Positions 42,678 to 50,522 of a DNA stretch of 64,000 bases are shown piece by piece. The translations under genes were made by a program, and so were the position numbers. The DNA is from Armatimonadota bacterium. GTDB taxonomy: Bacteria > Armatimonadota > Fimbriimonadia > Fimbriimonadales > Fimbriimonadaceae. The notes under the pieces are model-generated. The model was given only the letters and a program-made list of their open reading frames with translations, had not been told where the DNA came from and did no database searches. Within the stretch, counting starts at the first letter, position 1, and every line of letters begins with the position of its first letter. Location: positions 62,001 to 126,000 of the forward strand of contig JANYCU010000051.1 in NCBI GenBank assembly GCA_025360125.1, written 5' to 3'.

Positions 42678-44414
42678 CTATTTATGGGCAGCAGCAGCTG
42701 GCATCGCCTGATTCAACTGGTGCGATAGTGGAATGCGCAGATTCTTGATCACCGACTGAGCAACTCGCGTAAACACCGGACCCGCGACGTCAGCACCGTA
42801 AAACTTGCCGCCTTTTGGATTATTTACCATGACCAAAACGACCGCCTGTGGGTCCTTAGCTGGAATCATGCCCACAAAGTTCGAAACGTGGCCACTCGTC
42901 ACTCCTTTTCCAAGTTTTTGCGCGGTGCCCGTCTTTCCGCCAAGGTCATATCCTTCGATACGCATGTTTCGTCCAGTCCCCTTTTCCATAACGGCGTGCA
43001 TGCATTCAAGGGTGTAATCGCACGATTCTTTCGAAAGCACTTGCTTTGAAGCCGATTTTGGCTTTTGATCGACGCCATCAATTGATCGAATGAGCTTCAG
43101 TGGAATTCGGTATCCACCGTTAGCAATTGTGCAAAAAGCTCGAGTCAGAGTTAAAGGAGTGACGTTCATTGACTGACCATAGCCCCATTCTGCCAATTGA
43201 AGTCGGGGTGCGCCACGATCTGGAACAATCATGTTCTTAACTTCACCGAAAATTTCGAGATTCGATTTTTCTCGCAATCCGAGGTCTCCAAGGTAGTCAA
43301 GGAATTTCTCGTTCCCAATCTTCAGCGCCCACTGTGCAGCTGTGACGTTGCAGCTTTTGGCAATGGCGTCTTCAGCATCAACAACTCCATGCGAACCGTG
43401 ACTTTTGTCGCAGTGAATGGTTGATTTCGAATTAATCGCATACGCGCCAGTGCAGTTCCAGTGCATCCCGTCGCGGACAACGCCATCATTTACGGCCTTT
43501 GCTAGGGTCAAAATCTTAAAGGTCGAACCGGGCTCTAAAACTTCTTTATATGCCGGATTCTTACCGTCCCACTTTGATTGAGCCGCATCGTCAGGATTTG
43601 CATTGGGCCAAGTAGCAATTGCGTAAATTTCGCCCGTTTTCGGATTTGCAACCACCGCAACCCCGTCATCGGCCTTGTTGGACTCGACTGCTTCACGAAT
43701 GGCCAGTGCTGCGCTTGTCTGAATGTTTGAATCAATCGTCGTGACGACTTTTGAGCCGTCTTTTCGCAAGACTTCAGGTTCATATGATCGAAGCGGAAGC
43801 AAGTCACCATTATTATCTTGCAGGCCACGCTGACGACCATTGACGCCTTGAAGGACGTCGTTTAAACTGGCTTCAAGCCCGATCCTCACTGCATTTTTGG
43901 GGTCGCCGGGTTGTTGCCGTTGGATTCCAACCAAGGAACTTGCATTTTGGCCGAGGGGATACGTTCGATCTTGAGCGGAGTCAACTGATACGCCATCAGC
44001 CGACCAATCTTTCTTAATGGCTAAAACTCGTTTGCGCTGCTCGGGTGTCAATGCCGTTGGCCATGAACGTGTACCTTTTTCTCGGTCAGCAAATTCCAAA
44101 GCGGGAATGCCAGTTGCTTCAGAAAGGGCAATTCCGAATCCCGGAACCCGGGGGATTTTACCAAAATTGATGGTTAATACGAATGAATTCGCGTCGGTCG
44201 CCAATGGGGTCATATCCCGACAATAGATCGTGCCTCGCTTGGCGGTATCGATTTTTTCGACCACATATTTGTGAACTTTGTCGGCAAGTTCGGTGGTCTT
44301 TTCAGCTTCAAATCCTTGGAGCTTTATTTGCGAAAGCCCAGCAAAGCCAAAAAGTCCAGCCATGCAAAATATGGCCGGATTAATGGAGTAGATTTTTTTA
44401 CTTTTCCGCGACAT
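42678..44414 (-). CDS. ftsI: Septal transpeptidase FtsI (penicillin-binding protein)
   Basis: A 578-residue class B penicillin-binding protein. One membrane helix (AIFCMAGLFGFAGLSQI), a dimerisation domain (RGTIYCRDMTPLATDANSFV), then the transpeptidase: SxxK in EVLEPGSTFKILTL (Ser297, Lys300), SxN as SCN (about 354), and KTG in LGGKTGTAQKLG (about 494). No C-terminal PASTA domain. The ATG at 44414 follows AGGAAG and overlaps ftsL by 17 bases; a TTG further upstream is less likely. Crosslinks septal peptidoglycan with FtsW. Confidence 0.95.
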   Translation of the reverse strand: MSRKSKKIYSINPAIFCMAGLFGFAGLSQIKLQGFEAEKTTELADKVHKYVVEKIDTAKRGTIYCRDMTPLATDANSFVLTINFGKIPRVPGFGIALSEATGIPALEFADREKGTRSWPTALTPEQRKRVLAIKKDWSADGVSVDSAQDRTYPLGQNASSLVGIQRQQPGDPKNAVRIGLEASLNDVLQGVNGRQRGLQDNNGDLLPLRSYEPEVLRKDGSKVVTTIDSNIQTSAALAIREAVESNKADDGVAVVANPKTGEIYAIATWPNANPDDAAQSKWDGKNPAYKEVLEPGSTFKILTLAKAVNDGVVRDGMHWNCTGAYAINSKSTIHCDKSHGSHGVVDAEDAIAKSCNVTAAQWALKIGNEKFLDYLGDLGLREKSNLEIFGEVKNMIVPDRGAPRLQLAEWGYGQSMNVTPLTLTRAFCTIANGGYRIPLKLIRSIDGVDQKPKSASKQVLSKESCDYTLECMHAVMEKGTGRNMRIEGYDLGGKTGTAQKLGKGVTSGHVSNFVGMIPAKDPQAVVLVMVNNPKGGKFYGADVAGPVFTRVAQSVIKNLRIPLSHQLNQAMPAAAAHK

Positions 44415-44757
44415 AGACTTCCTGTCTAACAATTAGGGCGTACTTTCGAATAAATCCGCGCTGAGTTGCCCACTCTTCAACAGACTCTTGAGACTTGTCG
44501 GAGGATTCAGCCGTTTTGAGAGACCGGTTCTCTTCGCGAAGTGCCAAAAGGGGCTTCGACATGGTTTTGACTTGAGCCCGTTGACCTTCCGCCAAAATAT
44601 TCCCGCTCAGCGACAACACAAAGTTGCCGAGAATGAATACGGCGAAGAAAACCACGGTTCCTTGCAGGACCATGGGTACGGCTTGACTTCGGGCTCGCGA
44701 TGGAACTCGAACTCGTTGTTGCGGCCTACCGCGACGAATAATTGCTGTTGCGTTCAT
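44398..44757 (-). CDS. ftsL: FtsL-like division protein
   Basis: A 119-residue bitopic protein: an Arg-rich cytoplasmic part (IIRRGRPQQRVRVPSRARSQ), a membrane helix (VVFFAVFILGNFVLSLSG) and a periplasmic coiled coil (KPLLALREENRSLKTAESSD) ending EEWATQRGFIRKYALIV. This matches FtsL/DivIC architecture. Position between rsmH and ftsI is the classical ftsL position. It starts within the rsmH coding end (32-base overlap) after AAGGAAA. FtsL sequences are poorly conserved, so the call is by architecture and context. Confidence 0.87.
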   Translation of the reverse strand: MNATAIIRRGRPQQRVRVPSRARSQAVPMVLQGTVVFFAVFILGNFVLSLSGNILAEGQRAQVKTMSKPLLALREENRSLKTAESSDKSQESVEEWATQRGFIRKYALIVRQEVYVAEK

Positions 44758-45685
44758 GATGACTTTCCTTGTCTGATGTTTTTATAATTGCCCGGAGCTT
44801 GGCCGATCGGCTTCTTGCGTTTCGCCTCACTTCGGATTCGGTCGGGCCAACTGGCTTCTTTTCCAATTGGTGAAATCCTTCTTCTACTAATTTCGAAAAT
44901 GCGTTTTTGACGATGCGGTCTTCCCCACTGTGATAGCTTAGGACAACTAAGCATCCACCGGGCTTAAGGGCTCTTGCCGCATTCTCAAGCGCCTCGTCCA
45001 ACCCCTCCAACTCTGAGTTGGCCATAATTCTGACTGCTTGGAATGTCCGAGTGGCCGGGTGAATCCGTTTGTCCCTTGCGCCAAAAGGAATAGCTGCAAG
45101 GACACATTCAACCAAGTCGTCCGTCATTCTCAGCGGCTGATCCTTTCGTCGCTCAACAATCTTCTTCGCGATGGCGCGAGCCCATCGCTCGTCCCCATAT
45201 TCAAGCAATCCGTCTTCGATCGCTTGTGGCGACAAGCGATTCAAGAGAGCTGCCGCTGGTTCGCCACGAGTTCGGTCCATTCTCATATCAAGAGGACCGT
45301 TCTGCTTAAACGTGATTCCCCGGGTCGGATCCTCTATTTGTGCCGAGTTGAGACCCAGGTCAAGCAGAATCCCGTTTGGCTTGATCGAATACTCCTGCAG
45401 CGCCATCGTCATCTCTCGATAGTCCGAATGAATAAAGTGAACGGTGACCCCAGATGGACTTCCGATTCGATCCCGAGCAATCGCCAGCATCGATTCATCC
45501 CAATCCAGCCCAACCAAGGTTCCACCGGGCCGAATCGCATCAATAAAGTGGAGCGAGTGCCCACCAAGACCGAGAGTTCCGTCAACAACACAATCGCCAG
45601 GTTTGAGTGAAAGAGCACGCAAGACTTCCTGGACCATAACTGGTTCGTGGGGAAAAGCTCTTGGTTCAATCATCACTACACTCAT
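44726..45685 (-). CDS. rsmH: 16S rRNA m4C1402 methyltransferase RsmH (MraW)
   Basis: A 319-residue S-adenosylmethionine-dependent methyltransferase acting on 16S rRNA C1402. Marks: FPHEPVMVQEVLRALSLKPG, VVDGTLGLGGHSLHFIDAIR (SAM loop), LVGLDWDESMLAIARDR, GILLDLGLNSAQIEDPTRGI, TFKQNGPLDMRMDRTRG, and the late AVRIMANSELEGLDEALENA plus LVVLSYHSGEDRIVKNAF. The ATG overlaps the mraZ stop by 4 bases. Standard second gene of dcw clusters. Confidence 0.96.
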   Translation of the reverse strand: MSVVMIEPRAFPHEPVMVQEVLRALSLKPGDCVVDGTLGLGGHSLHFIDAIRPGGTLVGLDWDESMLAIARDRIGSPSGVTVHFIHSDYREMTMALQEYSIKPNGILLDLGLNSAQIEDPTRGITFKQNGPLDMRMDRTRGEPAAALLNRLSPQAIEDGLLEYGDERWARAIAKKIVERRKDQPLRMTDDLVECVLAAIPFGARDKRIHPATRTFQAVRIMANSELEGLDEALENAARALKPGGCLVVLSYHSGEDRIVKNAFSKLVEEGFHQLEKKPVGPTESEVRRNARSRSAKLRAIIKTSDKESHHERNSNYSSR

Positions 45686-46221
45686 TGGCCTGGTGCAAGA
45701 AGCCCTTCTAGCCTCCGCAGTTCTTGTTCTTCTTCAAATGCTCTCTTCCTTAAGGTGTCAAGGTCATCCCGTTGACTCGCCATAAACTTCACCGGGCTCT
45801 CGAGATAATTTGCGTAAGCGGCCCCTGAAAGCACCCGAAATTCCCGCCCGCTGGCGATGATAACGCCATCTGCTTTGAAATCTAGTCCAGTCAGCTTCCT
45901 AAGGTCAGCCGGAATACTTAATCGATTGGCACTGTCTACTTCGACTTGACGAGCGTTTGAGTAAATCGCAATGAAATACTCGGTCGCGTGCGCGTTGTCA
46001 GGAGAGAATCGCTTTTTAGCGTCGTTCTGGATCTTATTGAAAACCGTAGCCGGATAGAGTCGCATTACTTTGCTGACATCACAGACCAACATGACGTCGG
46101 TTCCGAGCGCATCGCGGATTTCCTTTTGGAGAGCAATCCTGCCCTTATCATCTACTTTGACGGGCTCATGACGATTGACAAGCAAATCGAGATCTGGATC
46201 CCTTTTAATTTTTTCTGCCAT
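45682..46221 (-). CDS. mraZ: Transcriptional regulator MraZ
   Basis: A 179-residue protein with two AbrB-like MraZ domains: VDDKGRIALQKEIRDAL (about 21-37) and VDSANRLSIPADLRKLTGL (about 95-113), each followed by a DxR-like loop. The N-terminal 20 and the C-terminal 40 residues (charged, RKRAFEEEQELRRLEGLL) extend the usual ~145-residue protein. In other bacteria MraZ binds TGGG repeats in its own promoter and controls the dcw cluster. It heads the cluster here, about 125 bases after a predicted start of transcription. Confidence 0.95.
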   Translation of the reverse strand: MAEKIKRDPDLDLLVNRHEPVKVDDKGRIALQKEIRDALGTDVMLVCDVSKVMRLYPATVFNKIQNDAKKRFSPDNAHATEYFIAIYSNARQVEVDSANRLSIPADLRKLTGLDFKADGVIIASGREFRVLSGAAYANYLESPVKFMASQRDDLDTLRKRAFEEEQELRRLEGLLAPGQ

Positions 46222-46352
46222 CTTCGCCTACCCATCACTTTTGAAATTTGCGGGCAGGGGAGAACGCATCCTTGCGACCACCTGCCCTAAGTTTTTGAGT
46301 CAGCACCCCAGCCTTCTCAATCCGCCTCCAACACCCGGAGTTGAATGAGATG

Positions 46353-46382
46353 ATTGTACAGGGGCAAATTCCCACTGGTCAA
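46353..46382 (-). promoter_or_regulatory. Promoter of the dcw cluster
   Basis: Minus strand -35 TTGACC (46382-46377), 18-base spacer, -10 TACAAT (46358-46353). The predicted start is near 46346, giving a ~125-base leader to mraZ. The spacer is almost filled by the dyad GTGGGAATTTGCCCC (46375-46361), so a repressor bound there would block RNA polymerase. Confidence 0.75.
46361..46375 (-). promoter_or_regulatory. Candidate MraZ operator, copy 1
   Basis: GTGGGAATTTGCCCC between the -35 and -10 of the dcw promoter. Known MraZ proteins recognise TGGG-containing repeats; this site has one TGGG and its near-complement CCCC. A second, similar dyad lies at 46559-46573. Binding is inferred. Confidence 0.5.
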
Positions 46383-46442
46383 CCCTTTTTTTCCACTTTT
46401 TTAAGAAATATTAAGCAATTAGTGAGCTTTTACTAGTTAGTC

Positions 46443-46457
46443 TAGTTAATTTAACTA
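46443..46457. other. AT-rich dyad in the mraZ upstream region
   Basis: TAGTTAATTTAACTA is a perfect palindrome with a single central base, in an AT-rich stretch (46383-46560) that has no gene. It could be a binding site for an unknown regulator. Confidence 0.35.
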
Positions 46458-46558
46458 CACACATGTATCTTTTTGTCTACTATTATGTGAATTCAAGACT
46501 CTCAATATCTTCGTTGACACTCAATTTGAGGTGAAATTCGAACCCAAAAATTGACGAT

Positions 46559-46573
46559 GTGGGAAATTTACCC
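46559..46573 (+). promoter_or_regulatory. Candidate MraZ operator, copy 2
   Basis: GTGGGAAATTTACCC on the plus strand, preceded by TTGACGAT. It matches the dyad in the dcw promoter spacer (which follows TTGACCA) but has no good -10 at the right distance. It lies about 200 bases upstream of the first copy and in the opposite orientation. Confidence 0.45.
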
Positions 46574-46594
46574 ATTCTATGGTCATTTACGCAT

Positions 46595-46626
46595 AAAAAA
46601 GCCGCCAGATATTCAATCCGACGGCT
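46595..46626 (-). terminator. Rho-independent terminator on the minus strand
   Basis: Minus strand AGCCGTC (46626-46620), about 13-base loop, GGCGGCT (46606-46600), then six T residues (46600-46595 region). The stem has six pairs and one mismatch. No long gene on this strand precedes it, but a 34-codon frame ends 25 bases upstream. Confidence 0.7.
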
Positions 46627-46651
46627 AATAGCTGAAATCTTTGGCCTCGGC

Positions 46652-46756
46652 CTACAACAAGTGACGCCGCTCTTTCAAAGCTTGCTTAACCAAAGCTCCG
46701 ACCGAAAGCGTTCCTGTCGCGATGACCGATATCGTTGCGAGAATTGTCCAAATCAT
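46652..46756 (-). CDS. Candidate 34-residue single-helix membrane protein
   Basis: Reads MIWTILATISVIATGTLSVG then ALVKQALKERRHLL and TAG. A hydrophobic helix of about 22 residues is followed by a basic tail, the pattern of small bitopic membrane proteins. GGAG lies 10 bases before the ATG, a slightly long spacing, and a rho-independent terminator follows 25 bases after the stop with no other gene to serve. No homologue is recalled. Could be a small regulator of an envelope complex; that is speculation. Confidence 0.5.
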   Translation of the reverse strand: MIWTILATISVIATGTLSVGALVKQALKERRHLL

Positions 46757-46867
46757 AGCTTTTCAGCTCCATACACCTAATTCCCTGAACCTTCATCAAA
46801 AACCCTGGTACCAACCCCAGAGTTCACAATCATAATAATATTTGTGGATTCATTGCTTTTGGAAGTC

Positions 46868-48784
46868 ATGTCAGAGCGAGTTGTCATCTACGACGGCGCG
46901 ACGGGCACCCAATTTCAGGCGGCTGGGCTAACCGCCGATGACTTCGTGCTGGATCCATCCAAACTGACTGGCAAGCTCAAGGAAACCGCAGAGCGGCTCA
47001 ACGGAACTTCCCTCGAAGGTTGTAACGAACTTTTGGTTGCCACTCGCCCCGATGTGGTCGAGGCGGTCCACGATTCGTACTATGCCGCAGGATCCGATCT
47101 TGGAGAAACGATCACCTTTGGTACCACATCCATTGTTCTCGCCGAGTACGACATTCCCGAACTGGTTTATGACCTCAGTGTCCTCAGCGCCCAAATTGCT
47201 CGCAAGAGTGCCGATAAGTTCTCAACAAAGGATAAGCCCCGATTTGTCGTTGGCGGAGTCGGGCCGGGTACCAAGCTCATCAGCCTCGGGCAAGCGACTT
47301 GGAAGGAAATGGAATCGACCTACTGCGACGCCTATACTGGGCTCATCGTGGGCGGCTCTGACGCCCTCCTGGTCGAAACGACTCAAGACCTACTGATGGT
47401 CAAAGCTGCCATTGTTTCCGCCAACCGAGCCATGGCCGAAACGGGCAAAACACTTCCCCTCTTTGTCCAGGTAACCATGGAGCAAACCGGAACCATGCTC
47501 CTGGGCTCGGAAATTGGCGCCGCGCTCAACATGATCGAGTCATTCCCTAGCGTTACTGCTTTTGGCTTGAATTGCGCAACTGGTCCGGTCGAAATGGCTC
47601 AGCATGTCCGATTCTTGGGCCAAAACTCCACGCGGCCCATCGCGGTCCAACCAAACGCGGGTCTGCCAATGATGGAGAAGGGGAAAGCCGTCTACAAACT
47701 CACTCCCGAGGAACTCGTCCATCATCACACAGTTTTTGTGGAACAGTACGGCGTTGCGATGGCGGGCGGATGTTGCGGAACCACTCCCGCGCATATTAAG
47801 GCTCTCAGCGAAGCCCTCGGTGGACATAAGCACACTGCACCTGCGCATTGGATCAAGAAGCGCAACCTCTACTCTGGCTTTAATTTCGCGAACGACTCCG
47901 TCGAAAAAATGGAAGGGAAAAACTTGGTTGGTTGCTCCAGCCTGTACCAGTTCCAACCGTACCATCAAGACAGTTCAATGCTCATCGTTGGCGAAAAGAC
48001 CAACGCCAACGGAAGCAAAGCCTTTCGTGATTTGCTCGCGACCGAAAACTGGGAAGGCCTCACGGAGCTCGCTCGAGAGTTAGAGGGCGAAGGTTCGCAC
48101 GTGCTCGACGTTTGTGCGGCCTACGTGGGTCGGAACGAGGAACGCGACATGCAGCACCTCCTGAGCCACTACAATCGGCACATCACAGTTCCGATCATGA
48201 TTGACTCCACCGAAGCCAATGTCATCGAAGTTGCCCTCCAAACCCTTGGCGGTAAGCCAATCGTCAATTCCATCAACTTTGAAGATGGCGAAGAGCGGAC
48301 GAAGAAAGCCCTTGACCTTTGCAGCAAGTATGGGGCCGCGATTGTTGCCCTCACCATCGATGAAGAAGGCATGGCCAAGCCAGCCAAAAAGAAAATGGAA
48401 ATCGTTGACCGGATTATTGCCAAAACGCGAGAAGCCGGAATCGCTGATCACGACGTCTTCATTGATTGTTTGACCTTCACTTTAGGAAGCGGCGACGAGG
48501 AGTTTCGGGAAAGCGCGATTGAAACCATTGAAGCAATTCGATTGCTGAAAGAGAAATATCCCATGGTCAATTCGATCCTTGGCGTCAGCAACGTAAGTTT
48601 CGGGCTCAAACCAGCCCTCCGCCAAGTGCTGAACAGCACGTTCTTGCATTATGCCCGCGAGGCAGGACTGACGTCAGCGATTGTGCATTTCAGCAAGATT
48701 CTGCCGGACACAAAGATTGACACCGAGGTTTGGAAAATCGCGTCCGACTTGGTTTACAATCGTCGTGTATTTACCAACGCATAA
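46868..48784 (+). CDS. metH: Short methionine synthase: homocysteine and folate modules only
   Basis: A 638-residue protein with the first two modules of cobalamin-dependent methionine synthase. Homocysteine module (about 1-320): VVIYDGATGTQFQAAGL, then zinc cysteines in GLNCATGP and MAGGCCGTTPAHIKALSE. Pterin-binding TIM barrel (about 360-630): IVGEKTNANGSKAFRDLLAT, SHVLDVCAAYVGRNEERDM, IMIDSTEANVIEVALQTLGG, KPIVNSINFEDGE and SILGVSNVSFGLKPALRQVL. It stops where the cobalamin-binding cap would begin; neither that nor the activation domain follows in any frame. I prefer the ATG at 46868 (GGAAGT before it) to GTG at 46844. Confidence 0.92.
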   Translation: MSERVVIYDGATGTQFQAAGLTADDFVLDPSKLTGKLKETAERLNGTSLEGCNELLVATRPDVVEAVHDSYYAAGSDLGETITFGTTSIVLAEYDIPELVYDLSVLSAQIARKSADKFSTKDKPRFVVGGVGPGTKLISLGQATWKEMESTYCDAYTGLIVGGSDALLVETTQDLLMVKAAIVSANRAMAETGKTLPLFVQVTMEQTGTMLLGSEIGAALNMIESFPSVTAFGLNCATGPVEMAQHVRFLGQNSTRPIAVQPNAGLPMMEKGKAVYKLTPEELVHHHTVFVEQYGVAMAGGCCGTTPAHIKALSEALGGHKHTAPAHWIKKRNLYSGFNFANDSVEKMEGKNLVGCSSLYQFQPYHQDSSMLIVGEKTNANGSKAFRDLLATENWEGLTELARELEGEGSHVLDVCAAYVGRNEERDMQHLLSHYNRHITVPIMIDSTEANVIEVALQTLGGKPIVNSINFEDGEERTKKALDLCSKYGAAIVALTIDEEGMAKPAKKKMEIVDRIIAKTREAGIADHDVFIDCLTFTLGSGDEEFRESAIETIEAIRLLKEKYPMVNSILGVSNVSFGLKPALRQVLNSTFLHYAREAGLTSAIVHFSKILPDTKIDTEVWKIASDLVYNRRVFTNA

Positions 48785-48882
48785 TGTGACTCTTTTGGAC
48801 TAGGTTTCAGACAAGCTTCCGCTATACTGAGGCTGTTTTTCGAGATCGAATCTATTGGATCGATCATTTTTTGGACTTTCTT

Positions 48883-49659
48883 ATGAAAACTCTATTCTTC
48901 GCAACATCCATTTTGGCTTTTGCAAGTTCGGCAAATGCAACGATTTACGTTTGGATCGACGGCCAGACCAACGACATTTCTGGTGGTACGTCATACAGCA
49001 ATTACCTTGAAAACACCAACGTAATCTTGACGGACGACAAAGTCGTTCACAGCGGAGACCTCTCCAACGCAACATTTGGTTCGTCGAGTTCGATGGGCAC
49101 CCTGAAGTCCTACGCAAACGTAGACACAACCGCACTGAGCCTCCCATTTCTGCCCGAAGCCTGGTCACGAGCCCAATATCGAGATTCGATCACCGTCGGC
49201 GGCACTGGGCAAGTGACCCTCAAATTCTCAATGCCAACATCGGGTACTTACAAACCAGGTAGCTACAATGCCCTCGAGTTGGCAACTTTGCAAGTGAGCA
49301 CCGATGCTGGCGCGCTTTCCCAGCCGCTCATCGACTTCATCTATAAGTCAAGAATGAACAGCGGCGTACTGACCGTTGATAACGATTCAACTGTTGGCGA
49401 AATCACGGTTGATGCGGGAACAAAGATCTCCCTCGTTGGATACCTTACAACCAAGGCGACAACTAACCGACAAAATTCGTCTGCTCTGATGTCGGGCGTC
49501 GATTTCAGCCACACCTCAGAGTCGTTCATTGAGGTCATGACCCCCGGCGGAACATTGACTTCACAAAGTGGACACAACTACTCGCCCGTCCCTGAACCAG
49601 CATCGCTCGTCGTGCTTGGCCTCGGACTTGCTTTCTTTGTTCGACGACGAAAGGCCTAG
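48883..49659 (+). CDS. PEP-CTERM sorting-signal protein
   Basis: A 258-residue exported protein. Signal peptide TLFFATSILAFASSANA, a beta-rich middle (TGQVTLKFSMPTSGTYKPGS, LTVDNDSTVGEITVDAGTK), and a C-terminal PEP-CTERM tail: SPVPEPASLVVLGLGLAFFV followed by RRRKA. Such tails are cut by an exosortase during export to the cell surface or matrix. I placed the start at ATG 48883; the upstream in-frame TTG at 48871 adds four residues. Upstream, GATCGA/TCGATC followed by T residues (48842-48871) may end the metH transcript. Function unknown. Confidence 0.87.
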   Translation: MKTLFFATSILAFASSANATIYVWIDGQTNDISGGTSYSNYLENTNVILTDDKVVHSGDLSNATFGSSSSMGTLKSYANVDTTALSLPFLPEAWSRAQYRDSITVGGTGQVTLKFSMPTSGTYKPGSYNALELATLQVSTDAGALSQPLIDFIYKSRMNSGVLTVDNDSTVGEITVDAGTKISLVGYLTTKATTNRQNSSALMSGVDFSHTSESFIEVMTPGGTLTSQSGHNYSPVPEPASLVVLGLGLAFFVRRRKA

Positions 49660-49677
49660 TTCTCGATCTCTCAAAAT

Positions 49678-49713
49678 CCCGATCAGACATACCTGATCGG
49701 GTTTCAGCTTTTT
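49678..49713 (+). terminator. Terminator after the PEP-CTERM gene
   Basis: CCCGATCAG (49678-49686), loop ACATAC, CTGATCGGG (49693-49701), then TTTCAGCTTTTTC. Perfect 9-base stem, 18 bases after the stop codon. Confidence 0.85.
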
Positions 49714-49812
49714 CTTCTCCACTACTTCTTTGCTACTTAGCTTCCCTGCTTCTTTGCTAACAGCTTCCCGGCTAACAGCTAATAGCTCTCCTTTCGGTAT
49801 CCTAGACAAATC

Positions 49813-50517
49813 ATGTTTGCCAGTCTCACCGTGGCCCTTGTTATGTCTCAATCCGCCCTCAAAATCGAAGATGTGAAGCTCGGAACGGGCGAAGCAGTAA
49901 AGCTCTATGATGTCGTTGAAGCCGAATACACTGGCTCACTAACCAACGGAAAAGTCTTTGATTCGAACGTCGGTAAGAACGCTCCGTTTCACTTTCAGGT
50001 TGGAATTGGCAAGGTCATCACTGGCTGGGATCAAGGATTTATCGGCATGAAAATGGGCGGCGAGCGCAACCTAACTATTCCGCCCGAACTTGCCTACGGC
50101 GATCGCGCGATGGGCGACGCCATTCCCGCAAACTCGACTCTGAAGTTCTCTGTCAAGCTCCTCAAAGTTTTGCCCAGCGCAAAAATCACCATCGAAAAAC
50201 CAGGAACGGGCGACCCAATCAAGTTGACTCAGTTTATCGACTGCAAGATCAGCGTCAAGACATCAGCTGGCAAAGAACTTGCCGACCCAACGAAAGAATC
50301 AAAACTACAACTCAGCCGGGGAATGTTGCCCTGGATCAACCAGGCGGTTGGTGGCATCAAGGTTGGCGAGAAGCGAAAAGTCGTGATCAATTACGCAGTC
50401 GCCTATGGCGACAAAGGCTTCCCACCCGTCGATCAAGATGGACAGAAAGCTGGATCGCAAATTCCGCCAAAATCCGACCTTACCGTCGAAATCGAAGCGC
50501 TGAAGTTCAGCAACTAA
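49813..50517 (+). CDS. FKBP-type peptidyl-prolyl isomerase with a degenerate second domain
   Basis: A 234-residue protein. FKBP domain 1 (about 22-120) has the catalytic pocket residues in order: Tyr and Asp in EAEYTGSLTNGKVFD, the VITGWDQGF strand with Trp72, AYGDRAMGDAIPANSTLKFS with Tyr95, Ile104 and the final Phe. A second FKBP-like unit (about 125-234: GMLPWINQAVGGIKVGEKRK, NYAVAYGDKGFPPVDQDGQK) lacks the first Tyr/Phe-Asp pair and is probably inactive. The N-terminus (MFASLTVALVMSQSA) is a weak signal. The Clp N-domain gene follows after 5 bases, so the folding and proteolysis-linked genes are likely co-transcribed. Confidence 0.9.
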   Translation: MFASLTVALVMSQSALKIEDVKLGTGEAVKLYDVVEAEYTGSLTNGKVFDSNVGKNAPFHFQVGIGKVITGWDQGFIGMKMGGERNLTIPPELAYGDRAMGDAIPANSTLKFSVKLLKVLPSAKITIEKPGTGDPIKLTQFIDCKISVKTSAGKELADPTKESKLQLSRGMLPWINQAVGGIKVGEKRKVVINYAVAYGDKGFPPVDQDGQKAGSQIPPKSDLTVEIEALKFSN

Positions 50518-50522
50518 CCGTC

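Noticed and set aside
46757-46867. Cobalamin or SAM riboswitch before metH
   Set aside because: Only ~110 bases with no recognisable B12-box or SAM-I core; small dyads only.
48785-48870. Continuation of MetH (cobalamin domain) after a frameshift
   Set aside because: All three frames downstream close quickly and show none of the cobalamin motif DxHxxG; the next gene is a PEP-CTERM protein.
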